This document shows positions 35,699 to 44,172 of a stretch of 57,895 nt of DNA, one piece after another. The position numbers and the translations under genes were made by a program. The stretch's first letter is position 1, and the number at the start of each line of letters is the position of its first letter. The stretch spans positions 1 through 57,895 of the forward strand of contig JAIRUS010000033.1 of the NCBI GenBank assembly GCA_031254295.1, read 5' to 3'. Source of the stretch: Streptococcaceae bacterium. Its GTDB lineage: Bacteria; Bacillota; Bacilli; Lactobacillales; Streptococcaceae. The notes under the pieces are model-generated. The model had not been told where the DNA came from. It worked only from the letters and a program-made list of their open reading frames with translations, and ran no database searches.

Positions 35699-37081
35699 AT
35701 GGAAAATCTTGTTAAACAGACTATAAAACCCAGTATGAAAATTCATAAGTTTTATTTGATACTTGCGATATTTTTTGGTATCCTTATGTCTGTTTTTATG
35801 CCTTTTTATAGTGAGCCAGATGGTCAATATCATTTTATGAAAAGTACAGCCATGGTAGGAGTGGCTCCAGATTTATCTCGTTATGGTGAAGTAACTATTG
35901 GAACAGGAGTGGATTCTCAAAAAGATTTTTATAAAAATGGAGAAGTCATTCAAGAGTATTTCCAAAATAAGGTTGTTCTAGTGAATCCAGAACTCCTTCC
36001 ACGTGGAATGGATTTAACTAATTTTACTTCTTATACTTTCTCAGGTCATATTATCCCAGCTATTGGTGCTTGGGTTGGCTATCACATTTCTCCGACTTTG
36101 GGAATGATGAATATAATTGGACGACTATTTAGCACATTTATATATTCAATTGGGATGTACTTTATCATTAAGTTCTTGAAATATGGAAAACTTTTTTTTG
36201 CCACAGTTGCCCTGAGTCCCGTTATCTTAGGCTCATTTGCGAGTTTTTCTTACGATTCCTTAGGCTTTATACTTGTTGCATTACTTTCTATGATTTGTAT
36301 TAATGCAATTTCAGAAAAGAGAATTACGGGAAAACAGGTTCTCTCAATAATTCTTCTTGCTCCAATTTTCTATGTAGCAGTAAAGCCAAATTTATTCACT
36401 ATTTTCCTTTTTGCTATTTTATCTATAATTTACTGTTATATTCAAGAGCATCGAGCTTCTCAAAGCGCATATGCTCAAGGAAGAGCTCGGAAAGCACGTA
36501 AGATTGACCGCTCAATTATCTTTATACTTTTAGTTGCCTTTGGTGTAGGGGCAATATCACTTTGGATTATCACTTCTAATTATGGAGGGGTTCTTGCTGT
36601 AATTAATCGCCTAGTATTTAGTCTGGGCTTTAGATTTTATTTTACAAATAGCCCAGGAGACGTTATTAATGTTCTGGCGTCACTTTATCCAACAATAAAT
36701 TACATTCCTACTGCAATGGTAGCTGTTTGGGGGGGGCTAGTTCTACTTATTTTGCTACAAGAGAAGAAATTTCATGATTCATCACTTTTGAGTTTAGGAG
36801 CCTTTTTAGTTATTTTACTTGGCGTTCTGAGTACCTATATTGGCTTTTTAGGCTATGGGGATCCACAGCAGGCGGGGTTACAAAGTGTTATTCAAGGAGT
36901 TCAAGGACGTTATTTGACCCCGTTTTTGCTTCTACTTGTTCCACTTGCATTAAATAAAAAATTTGATTTTACTTTTAAGAGTTTAAATCAAAATAGACTA
37001 TTGATTATAATTGCATTGGTAGTTAGCTTTTCACATGTACAAGTCTTACTCAATACTCTTTACGCTTTACTAAACTTATAG
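35699..37081 (+). CDS. DUF2142-like polytopic membrane protein, copy 2
   Basis: A 460-residue membrane protein with about 10-11 helices. The first outside loop has YSEPDGQYHFMKSTAMV (Asp41 and His45), matching the acidic loop of the copy at 20396-21787. The second helix region (GMMNIIGRLFSTFIYSIGMYFIIK) and SYDSLGF also align with the other copy (SPSYDVVQ). A G8 run (36729-36736) near codon 345 lies in a Trp-Gly-Gly stretch of a membrane helix, and slippage would truncate the protein. It is followed after 5 bp by the pilin-like gene. Confidence 0.7.
   Translation: MENLVKQTIKPSMKIHKFYLILAIFFGILMSVFMPFYSEPDGQYHFMKSTAMVGVAPDLSRYGEVTIGTGVDSQKDFYKNGEVIQEYFQNKVVLVNPELLPRGMDLTNFTSYTFSGHIIPAIGAWVGYHISPTLGMMNIIGRLFSTFIYSIGMYFIIKFLKYGKLFFATVALSPVILGSFASFSYDSLGFILVALLSMICINAISEKRITGKQVLSIILLAPIFYVAVKPNLFTIFLFAILSIIYCYIQEHRASQSAYAQGRARKARKIDRSIIFILLVAFGVGAISLWIITSNYGGVLAVINRLVFSLGFRFYFTNSPGDVINVLASLYPTINYIPTAMVAVWGGLVLLILLQEKKFHDSSLLSLGAFLVILLGVLSTYIGFLGYGDPQQAGLQSVIQGVQGRYLTPFLLLLVPLALNKKFDFTFKSLNQNRLLIIIALVVSFSHVQVLLNTLYALLNL
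36729..36736 (+). repeat. G8 homopolymer tract in DUF2142-like copy 2
   Basis: Eight consecutive G residues in TGG-GGG-GGG codons. Candidate slipped-strand phase-variation site. Confidence 0.6.
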
Positions 37082-37086
37082 GATCT

Positions 37087-38835
37087 ATGAAAAAAATAAT
37101 ATATATTTTCTCTACCATTTTTATTATTATCTGTGTAGCACTTTCAATTACAAGTTTGACTTCAGGGACATCGTCTGAGGTCAGTTTGACTACTTTAAAA
37201 CTTGGAATTCCTATCTCGCATACGCGCTTTTATGCCCAAAATATTCAAGAAGCCTTTGAAAAGGTAGAATCAGGTAATTTTGATGAAAAAGATTTTTCAT
37301 CACCTGCATGGGAGTATGCTTATGCAAATCTTGATCCAACCACCGATAATAAGGAATTGATTCATTTACCTAATGGAATAAGTTTTGGAAAAGGAATCAA
37401 GAACTCTGAAGAAAATACGGCAAAGATTATGCCGCTTCTTCCTACTCAGTTATTGCAGGAATTGTCGGGAATTGAACTTTCAAGATATGAAGAGTTTGCC
37501 TTACATACTCCAGGAAATAAGGGATTAAAATATTCTAATAGCCAAGGAGTATCAGTAGGAAGAATTCAAACAGGGTGGAATGCAATTTTTGAAGGAAATA
37601 ACTTTGTCAAACTTGTTAATTTAGATCATGGTGTTAAATCAATTGTCATAGATACGGTAAATACAAACACAGAAATTAGTTCTAAGATAAGTAATATTTC
37701 AGAAGCTGCAAAGGATAAAAATGGTGTTTACACAATTGAGTACGGAGAAAAAGTCAAATATCAGATTAGAGTAAGTAAGAATCTTCTTTCTAATGGCTTG
37801 AGCTTGAATGTAGATATACCATTAAATGTGGTGATTGATGAAATTTCGCTTCCTTCTACCCAAGTTCTAAAAGATACAGCTATTGATACAACTGGACTTC
37901 AAAATGCCAACTATACAATTCCAGATAAACTCGCAAAATCTTCTCAGTATTTAAATAAACTATTTGATAGTAGTTCACAAAGCTACTATAGGATAGATTT
38001 GCCCGCAACAAGTGAGGATTTAACCTTTACTATAACGGCACATATTGAGCCAGTTGTTCAAGTTATCCAAAATGTATTGGTTGATCAAACTAGTGGTCCT
38101 CAAGGGGTTTTTATCGAAAAAAAAGCTTTTGTCTCAAGTCAAGGGGTATTGAAAAATTTTCGGTTAACAATAAGTGGTGAGGCTCAAAGTGGAGAGCAAA
38201 TAACGAATCAAACTCCAGCAATCGGGAGTTCTGGAATTAATTTTTTAACAGTTAATACAAAAACGAAAAAAGCAACTACAGGCTCTCGTTACGTTCTTGG
38301 AAAAAAAGTCGGGAATGATAATTATTATTGGGTTGGAAAAGATCAATGGATAAAAATGCAAGGAGATGCATACTTGTCTTATCCAGGTATTCGACAACTT
38401 AGTGGAAATCAGATTTACGTTATCGGTGCCGAGGATTCAGAGGCCATATATGGTAGTAACAGTTTTTGGTCCCAGACTCTTAAAGATGAAGAGCTGAGTC
38501 AATCATGTATCCGAATTTTGGGTCTGAAACAGGGAAGTAACTATTTTTTTATGGAAGTTCAGACAAGCAATGGTAACGCCGAAAACAAGAATGTGAGTAC
38601 TTTCAAAGTCTATCGTGACGGAAATAAAACGAGCCTTGGTAATGCTGGAAATCAAGATTTTGAGCTGAATACATATCTTCCAGATTATCGTGCGGGTTCT
38701 AATGAATATAATCTGCTTTCGGAGAGTAGAGTAACCCCGAGTATTGGAGGGGAAAGAGTTTTACTGATAGGACAAATTATTCTTACGGTAGTTTTGATGT
38801 TAGGTGCTGTACTGTTGATCCTCAAACGTTTTTAG
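37087..38835 (+). CDS. secreted, C-terminally membrane-anchored pilin-like protein, copy 2
   Basis: A 582-residue protein with an N-terminal signal or anchor helix (about 4-22), beta-rich outside domains and a C-terminal helix (about 558-578) ending LKRF. The segments VKYQIRVSKNLL, DLTFTITAHI, SGINFLTVNTKTKKATTGSRYVLGKKV, YYWVGKDQWIK and LPDYRAGSNEYNL match copy 1 at 21840-23693 in order. It lacks LPXTG. D2-type and SpaA-like pilin folds are suggested but not certain. AGGATCT precedes the ATG. It probably works with the DUF2142-like partner at the outer membrane face. Confidence 0.65.
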   Translation: MKKIIYIFSTIFIIICVALSITSLTSGTSSEVSLTTLKLGIPISHTRFYAQNIQEAFEKVESGNFDEKDFSSPAWEYAYANLDPTTDNKELIHLPNGISFGKGIKNSEENTAKIMPLLPTQLLQELSGIELSRYEEFALHTPGNKGLKYSNSQGVSVGRIQTGWNAIFEGNNFVKLVNLDHGVKSIVIDTVNTNTEISSKISNISEAAKDKNGVYTIEYGEKVKYQIRVSKNLLSNGLSLNVDIPLNVVIDEISLPSTQVLKDTAIDTTGLQNANYTIPDKLAKSSQYLNKLFDSSSQSYYRIDLPATSEDLTFTITAHIEPVVQVIQNVLVDQTSGPQGVFIEKKAFVSSQGVLKNFRLTISGEAQSGEQITNQTPAIGSSGINFLTVNTKTKKATTGSRYVLGKKVGNDNYYWVGKDQWIKMQGDAYLSYPGIRQLSGNQIYVIGAEDSEAIYGSNSFWSQTLKDEELSQSCIRILGLKQGSNYFFMEVQTSNGNAENKNVSTFKVYRDGNKTSLGNAGNQDFELNTYLPDYRAGSNEYNLLSESRVTPSIGGERVLLIGQIILTVVLMLGAVLLILKRF

Positions 38836-38872
38836 TAACAATGAAAAATTTTTAGAATGGAGGTGAGGAACT

Positions 38873-39583
38873 ATAAAAAATAAGCTTAAAATAAAAAATA
38901 TATTAACTACGATGCAGTGGGTCTATATGGGGGCGCTTTTAATAACAGCAATTGTAGTCATTTCTTATATCATGAAAATGTTTAATTTGTATTTTAATCA
39001 ACAGAAGACAAATTTTGATTCTGAACTCAGAGGTATTTCAATTACTTTATCTACCTTTTTGATTTTTGTTTTTATCTGGCGATTAATATCAGTACTTACG
39101 AGATATAGGAAGCTAAATACTATGAAGTTAAAGAGCGGTAGAGAATCTAGCCGAGCGAAAAATAAGGTTGATATTATATCTGAGGAGAGAAGTAGGAAAA
39201 TTGAAAACTTTTTAAATCTTCCACAGCAAACTAATCAGAAAAATTTAAATTCAACAAAATTTTTGAGCGAGCATAATATCTCTATAAAGTCTGAGAAAAT
39301 TTCAGAAAGTCTTGGGGAAAGTGAAAGTCTGCAAAGTTTATCAGACTCTCAATCAATTTATACAAATGAAAGTTTGTCAAATTTTGAGAGTGAGAGTATA
39401 TTTGAGAGCGAGAATTTTTATAGTTATCAAAATAGTCAGACTATCTATAGTCTAAGTCAAGAAATGTTAAAAACTTCTGAGATGGTCATAAAGTCAGAAC
39501 CAGTTGAAATTGAGGAAAATAGTAAAAATCACGATTATGATGATCTCATTGAGAAGTTAGAGGAGTTATTTAAGAAATTTTAA
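38873..39583 (+). CDS. two-helix membrane protein with Ser/Glu-rich tail, probable ATA start
   Basis: A protein of about 236 residues with two membrane helices (about 14-35 and 57-77 from the proposed start) and a cytoplasmic tail rich in Ser and Glu with SES, SESES and FESE repeats, ending in a short Glu/Lys helix. The first ATG in frame is at 38912, inside the first helix and 44 bp from any ribosome site. An excellent GGAGGTGAGG (38859-38868) is followed after a few bases by ATA-AAA-AAT-AAG, which gives the usual basic start KNKLKIK. I therefore propose ATA at 38873. The tail resembles the protein at 25579-26307. Confidence 0.55.
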   Translation: MKNKLKIKNILTTMQWVYMGALLITAIVVISYIMKMFNLYFNQQKTNFDSELRGISITLSTFLIFVFIWRLISVLTRYRKLNTMKLKSGRESSRAKNKVDIISEERSRKIENFLNLPQQTNQKNLNSTKFLSEHNISIKSEKISESLGESESLQSLSDSQSIYTNESLSNFESESIFESENFYSYQNSQTIYSLSQEMLKTSEMVIKSEPVEIEENSKNHDYDDLIEKLEELFKKF

Positions 39584-39604
39584 TTTGTTAATTTTGGAGT
39601 AGAA

Positions 39605-41347
39605 ATGATAAGAGTTGGAAAAAAAATAAATATCTATTATCTTATAAAAAACCTAATTCTAATTACGGTTTGTTTTGTGATGAGTCTTAATAGAATTAAG
39701 TTTGGAAGTTTGATTCACTATCAGATACAATCAAAGTCAAATTCAGATGACAGATTATTGATTTTATATTCTTCTCTAGGAACCAAAAAGCTATTACCGC
39801 CAGGTGATGCTTTGGTGAAAAATATGGCTTTTTCAAAATTTCTTGAATTTAACCGAGCTATAGGATGGAATTTTGCTTTTACAATAAGTTTACTCTGGAT
39901 TTTAGTAGCAATTGTCGCGGTTATTATATTTAGAAAAATTAATAGTAGTGTAATTTTTAATATTTTAGTTTTTGCCTTTTTCTTATATTTTCCAAGTGCC
40001 TTTGATGATGCAGTAGGAGTTCGAGTTTATCGAAACATGATAATTGTGCCAACTCAGTTTTTATTCATATTTGGGCTTTTGGGAATTTTTATTACCGTAT
40101 TTTTTGAAAAGTCTTTTAGTCAGATTAAGCTGCTAATCTGGTCTATATTTTTAAGCTTTAATCTTTTTTTCTCTTATTATTTGAAGGAAGATGGTCTTTG
40201 GACTTTATTACTTGCATTGGGTGTGATTGGAGTCTGTATAGGCTATGTTCTAGTCAGAGTAGTTCATAAACTAATTATCAAACAATTTAGAGGGAAATTT
40301 TCCCTACTCAACTCACTTTTGATGATTATAGTAATGCTATTTCCCCTAATCACTTATAAAGTTGGGACGGATAATTATAAAGCTCAAAATTTAAAAAACT
40401 TTGGTGTAGCCGAAATCAATACGAGAACCGAAGGTGAAGCAGGCAGGTTTTTAACTTACCTCTATAAGGTAAAAGTATCAGATAGAAGTTCAGTTGTCTG
40501 GGCACCGCGCTCTGCAATTAAAAAGGTTATTGAAGCATCACCCACTTTAAAAAACGATAAAGCCTTTGGAGATCGTCTTCTCTCTTCAGAGTTTGGTCCT
40601 AAAACATCAGCTGGTATAGCTGGAGATTTCATGAGTTGGAATCTTAGAGGTGCATGGAACGATTCAAAAGGAGCTTGGAATGATAAAGAAGCTGAACGTT
40701 ATTTTTCCAAAGTCAATGCAGAGTTGGAGAAAGCCTTCGAAACAGGAACCTTAAAAAAAGATTCAAATAGAATTCAAATCAGCTCATCAATGGGGGGGGA
40801 TACCCAATCTGAGATTGAAAAATTATATCCACAAACACAGGCAATTTTAAGAAATAATATTATGTTCGATAAATATGCTTATACAGCCCCAGCAAGTATG
40901 GATTCTGATGCGAAATTTATCAAATTTTCGGATAATACCTTTCATTTTGATATCTTCAATAATGGTAAGAAGAGTCCTCAGGAATTAAAAAAAGTAAACA
41001 ATGTGATTAATTTTTATAAAATTATTGCACCAGTAGTTGTTATGTTTGCGATTTTTGGTATGCTATTAGTAGCTGTAGATTTAATTTTTAGGATAATTAA
41101 TTTTAAAGACTTGATTCTTGCCCTTGTTTCCTTAGTTATTTTTGGAGGAGGATTGGGGGTCTCATTTGCAATTGCTTGGTTTGTAAATTTCTTGAACGTT
41201 GTAGGTGGGGAAAATCTTTCAAAGGGATCCTATTTTACGCAGTTTTACGGAGTAGAGGGGACAGGTTTGCTTTACGTAGGCTTACTTATCGCTGTTGCCA
41301 TATTTTTTAAACTTGTTTTTGCTCCGCTCAAGCCAAAACATAAGTAA
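39605..41347 (+). CDS. GT-C-like polytopic membrane protein, paralogue 2
   Basis: A 580-residue membrane protein homologous to the minus-strand gene at 33824-35533. The first outside loop has SNSDDRLLI (Asp48-Asp49), then YFPSAFDDAVGVRVYRNMIIVP near 123-144, NTRTEGEAGRFLTYLYK, VVWAPRSA and a C-terminal membrane part. GGAGTAG precedes the ATG. The next gene encodes a GtrB-like enzyme, and the pair looks like a GtrB/GT-C set in which GtrB makes the undecaprenyl-linked sugar and this protein transfers it outside. A G8 run (40792-40799) near codon 397 may allow on/off switching. Confidence 0.7.
   Translation: MIRVGKKINIYYLIKNLILITVCFVMSLNRIKFGSLIHYQIQSKSNSDDRLLILYSSLGTKKLLPPGDALVKNMAFSKFLEFNRAIGWNFAFTISLLWILVAIVAVIIFRKINSSVIFNILVFAFFLYFPSAFDDAVGVRVYRNMIIVPTQFLFIFGLLGIFITVFFEKSFSQIKLLIWSIFLSFNLFFSYYLKEDGLWTLLLALGVIGVCIGYVLVRVVHKLIIKQFRGKFSLLNSLLMIIVMLFPLITYKVGTDNYKAQNLKNFGVAEINTRTEGEAGRFLTYLYKVKVSDRSSVVWAPRSAIKKVIEASPTLKNDKAFGDRLLSSEFGPKTSAGIAGDFMSWNLRGAWNDSKGAWNDKEAERYFSKVNAELEKAFETGTLKKDSNRIQISSSMGGDTQSEIEKLYPQTQAILRNNIMFDKYAYTAPASMDSDAKFIKFSDNTFHFDIFNNGKKSPQELKKVNNVINFYKIIAPVVVMFAIFGMLLVAVDLIFRIINFKDLILALVSLVIFGGGLGVSFAIAWFVNFLNVVGGENLSKGSYFTQFYGVEGTGLLYVGLLIAVAIFFKLVFAPLKPKHK
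40792..40799 (+). repeat. G8 homopolymer tract in GT-C paralogue 2
   Basis: Eight consecutive G residues in ATG-GGG-GGG-GAT. It is located about a dozen codons from the position of the C7 tract in the paralogue, so the two tracts arose separately. Confidence 0.6.
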
Positions 41348-41357
41348 GTATCAGATA

Positions 41358-42323
41358 ATGAAAGAGACTATGAAAAAAGAAAATGAAAAAATCGCAGTTT
41401 TAATCCCAGCATACAATGAAGAAATTACTATTGAAAAAGTTGTAAAAGACTTTCAGGCAGCGCTTCCCAAAGCCGAAATTTATGTCTATGATAACAACTC
41501 TAAAGATAAAACAAGTGAACTTGCTAAATCTACAGGAGCTCATGTTGTATTTGAATGTCGTCAAGGTAAAGGAAATGTAGTTCGTTCAATGTTTAAGAAT
41601 ATTTACGCTGATTACTATATCATGGTAGACGCTGATGATACCTATCCAGCAAATGAAGTTGAAAAACTTCTGGAACCCATGCGTAATGGTTTTGCTGATA
41701 TGGTTATTGGGGATAGACTTTCCAATGGCACTTATTCAAATGAAAATAAACGTGTCTTTCATGGCTTAGGAAATAATATTGTAAAGAACCTTATAAATAA
41801 GATTTACGATGGTCATTTTGAAGATATCATGACAGGTTATCGTGGATTCACACAAGAGTTTGTAAAAACTTTCCCGGTAACATCAGCTGGTTTTGAAATT
41901 GAAACTGAGATGTCAATTCATGCAATGGATAAGCATTTTAGATTAGTAGAAGTTCCAATCACATACCGAGATAGACCAGAAGGATCTGAGTCTAAACTCA
42001 ACACTTATGCAGATGGTTTTCGGGTTTTAAAGACAATCTTCCAATTTTTTAAAAGCTATCGTCCTATGTTTTTCTTTGGTATAATTAGTTTGTTTTTCTT
42101 CATACTTTCATTTGTGGTTGGAATCCCAGTGATAGCTGAGTATTTTGAAACTGGTTTTATACATAAGGTTCCATCATCAATTTTAGCAACGGGCTTAATG
42201 TTATTAGGAGCAATTTCCTTGATGTTAGGTTTGGCTCTAGATTCAATTGCTAAAACAGAACGTAAGGAATATGAACTCTTTTCAAATCTGATAAAAATTC
42301 AACTGGATAAAAATAAGAAGTAA
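41358..42323 (+). CDS. GtrB-like polyprenyl-phosphate glycosyltransferase (GT2)
   Basis: A GT2 protein of about 321 residues: IAVLIPAYNEEITIEKVV, YDNNSKDKTSELA, GKGNVVRSMF, the VDADDTYP metal motif near 92-99, MTGYRGFTQEF and YRDRPEGSESKLNTY. Two C-terminal membrane helices (about 234-255 and 272-293) give the GtrB/DPM2 layout. It loads a sugar on undecaprenyl phosphate for the adjacent GT-C protein. The open frame overlaps the previous gene, but that part is not family-like. ATGs at 41358 and 41370 are both possible starts. Confidence 0.85.
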   Translation: MKETMKKENEKIAVLIPAYNEEITIEKVVKDFQAALPKAEIYVYDNNSKDKTSELAKSTGAHVVFECRQGKGNVVRSMFKNIYADYYIMVDADDTYPANEVEKLLEPMRNGFADMVIGDRLSNGTYSNENKRVFHGLGNNIVKNLINKIYDGHFEDIMTGYRGFTQEFVKTFPVTSAGFEIETEMSIHAMDKHFRLVEVPITYRDRPEGSESKLNTYADGFRVLKTIFQFFKSYRPMFFFGIISLFFFILSFVVGIPVIAEYFETGFIHKVPSSILATGLMLLGAISLMLGLALDSIAKTERKEYELFSNLIKIQLDKNKK

Positions 42324-42428
42324 AAGAGTAGCACGAATAAGTGAATTTTTGTGAATGATCTATAGATATAAATATCAAATTTTATAAGATTAGGCTTCTT
42401 ATGGAATTTGGTATTTTTGCAATTTTCT

Positions 42429-42456
42429 TGACCTAGCTCAGTCTAAATGTTATCCT
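42429..42456 (+). promoter_or_regulatory. promoter of GH25 gene, predicted leaderless
   Basis: TTGACC, 17-bp spacer and TGTTATCCT (hexamer 42451-42456). The expected start of transcription is near 42463, about 3 nt before the ATG at 42466. Confidence 0.7.
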
Positions 42457-42465
42457 AAAGTCATC

Positions 42466-43935
42466 ATGAGTAAATTTAGAAAAATAAAATCTATTGGGTT
42501 TATTTCACTAGCGACGCTTACATTATCAAGCGCAATAAATGCGGATAATCTATTGAGCTCAAGTTCTACAGCAAGTCAATCAACATCGCATTCAACATCT
42601 GCTAGTAGTGTAGGTACGCAAGCGAGTAGTTCAACAGCTTCGAGTAGTACCAAATCATCGTCTATCCCTGCATCATCTACGACAATTGATACCACTACGA
42701 CAAAGCAAGTAGTGGCTGGGAATTATCCAATGGGCTACTTTGCAGATGCAAGCAATACGCCCACAAGCAAGGTTAGCTCAAAATCAATTTCTCTTTCCTC
42801 ATCTACACCAGCTCCAGATAATCTGTATTCTAACAATACCTCTCTTCCAAGTCGTGACGTAGTAGATGTAGCAAGTTATGAATCTTGGATGACTCAAGCA
42901 GATTATAATAACTTGAAAAATCAGGGTGTTAAGACAGTTGTGGTCAAGTTAACTGAGGGGACAAGCTATACAAATCCATACGCAGCAAAGGAAATCCAAT
43001 ATGCAAAAGCGGCGGGACTTAATGTGGCCGTGTATCATTTTGCAGATTTGGGAAATGCTCAGAATCAAGCAACGGCAAACAGTCAAGCAGTGGCGGAAGC
43101 TCAATATTTTGTATCTGTGGCAAAGAGTATTGGGATTTCTTCGAACACAGCGATGATTTTAGATTGTGAGAGTCCTTATGTTAACAGTGCGGTAGTAGAT
43201 TGGACAGCAGCTTCACTGACTTGGGCAAGTACGATGAAAACCTTAGGCTATTCAAATGTTAAGTACTACACGAGTGAGAGTTGGACAACAATTGGTGGAA
43301 ACAACATAATGGAAGAAGCTAAACTTGGAGCCAAGAACATGTGGGTTGCTCAATATCTCTATGGGACACCAAGTTCTTCTAACCTGAAAAATACGCAATT
43401 TGGTGCTTGGCAATACTCGAGTCAGATGTATTTCACTGGAGCATCAAAAAATAGTCCTGTTGATATCACGATTGATTATGCCAATATGTTTATAGCAACT
43501 GCAACCACCACCACTCCTGACACGACTAAAATAATAACTTATCGTTTGTATAATTCGAAAACGGGAGAACATCTTTATACTCAAGGTATAACGGAGAGAA
43601 ATTATCTGATTAGTAATGGATGGAATGACGAAGGGATTGGCTGGTATGCCCCAGCCAATGGGCAGCCAGTCTACCGATTATTTAATCGTACAACAGGTGA
43701 GCACCTTTATACTACTGGTATTTCAGAAAAGAATTACTTAGTAACTACTGACTGGAATTATGAAGGGATTGCTTGGTATTCTGGTGGTTCCTATCCAATT
43801 TATCGAGCTTATAACGGGCGTAATGACCCTCGAGGCTCTCATAATTGGACTTCAAGCTTGTTAGAGCAGAATTATATCACCTCGCATGAAGGGTGGAATG
43901 ATGAGGGGATTGCTTGGTATGCAGTTGCTAAATAA
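42466..43935 (+). CDS. secreted GH25 lysozyme-like protein with C-terminal DUF5648-type repeats
   Basis: A 489-residue secreted protein: signal peptide (about 1-26), a Ser/Thr-rich linker (about 27-125), a GH25 muramidase domain (about 128-345) with VVDVASYESWM, VVKLTEGTSYTNPYA, GLNVAVYHFADLG and the catalytic MILDCES motif, then three repeats (YRLYNSKTGEHLYT, YRLFNRTTGEHLYT, YRAYNGRNDPRGSHNWT, each followed by a W-x-x-EGI-WY block). GH25 enzymes cut peptidoglycan between MurNAc and GlcNAc. The repeats probably bind the wall. Placement at the end of the CWPS locus suggests a role in wall turnover near polysaccharide attachment. Confidence 0.9.
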   Translation: MSKFRKIKSIGFISLATLTLSSAINADNLLSSSSTASQSTSHSTSASSVGTQASSSTASSSTKSSSIPASSTTIDTTTTKQVVAGNYPMGYFADASNTPTSKVSSKSISLSSSTPAPDNLYSNNTSLPSRDVVDVASYESWMTQADYNNLKNQGVKTVVVKLTEGTSYTNPYAAKEIQYAKAAGLNVAVYHFADLGNAQNQATANSQAVAEAQYFVSVAKSIGISSNTAMILDCESPYVNSAVVDWTAASLTWASTMKTLGYSNVKYYTSESWTTIGGNNIMEEAKLGAKNMWVAQYLYGTPSSSNLKNTQFGAWQYSSQMYFTGASKNSPVDITIDYANMFIATATTTTPDTTKIITYRLYNSKTGEHLYTQGITERNYLISNGWNDEGIGWYAPANGQPVYRLFNRTTGEHLYTTGISEKNYLVTTDWNYEGIAWYSGGSYPIYRAYNGRNDPRGSHNWTSSLLEQNYITSHEGWNDEGIAWYAVAK

Positions 43936-44007
43936 CTAAAAAAGTCATGTCAATATAAATCTAACGATTTCTTATTCTAGACTTATAATTTGGAGATTTT
44001 AAAGGAT

Positions 44008-44045
44008 AATAAAAGGGTGCACATCAGTGTTTATGTTCCCTTTTT
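44008..44045 (+). terminator. terminator after GH25 gene
   Basis: AAAAGGG pairs with CCCTTTT and an inner ACAT with ATGT, followed by a T-rich stretch. Confidence 0.65.
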
Positions 44046-44172
44046 ATTTTTTATCAAAATTTTCAAATATGATAAAATGAGTTGCACGTGATTCCAAAGT
44101 TTCTATGCTTTTTATCAAATATAGGTTCGTAATATTGATTATAAAAAAATTATAGCAGAGAAATCTAGGGAG

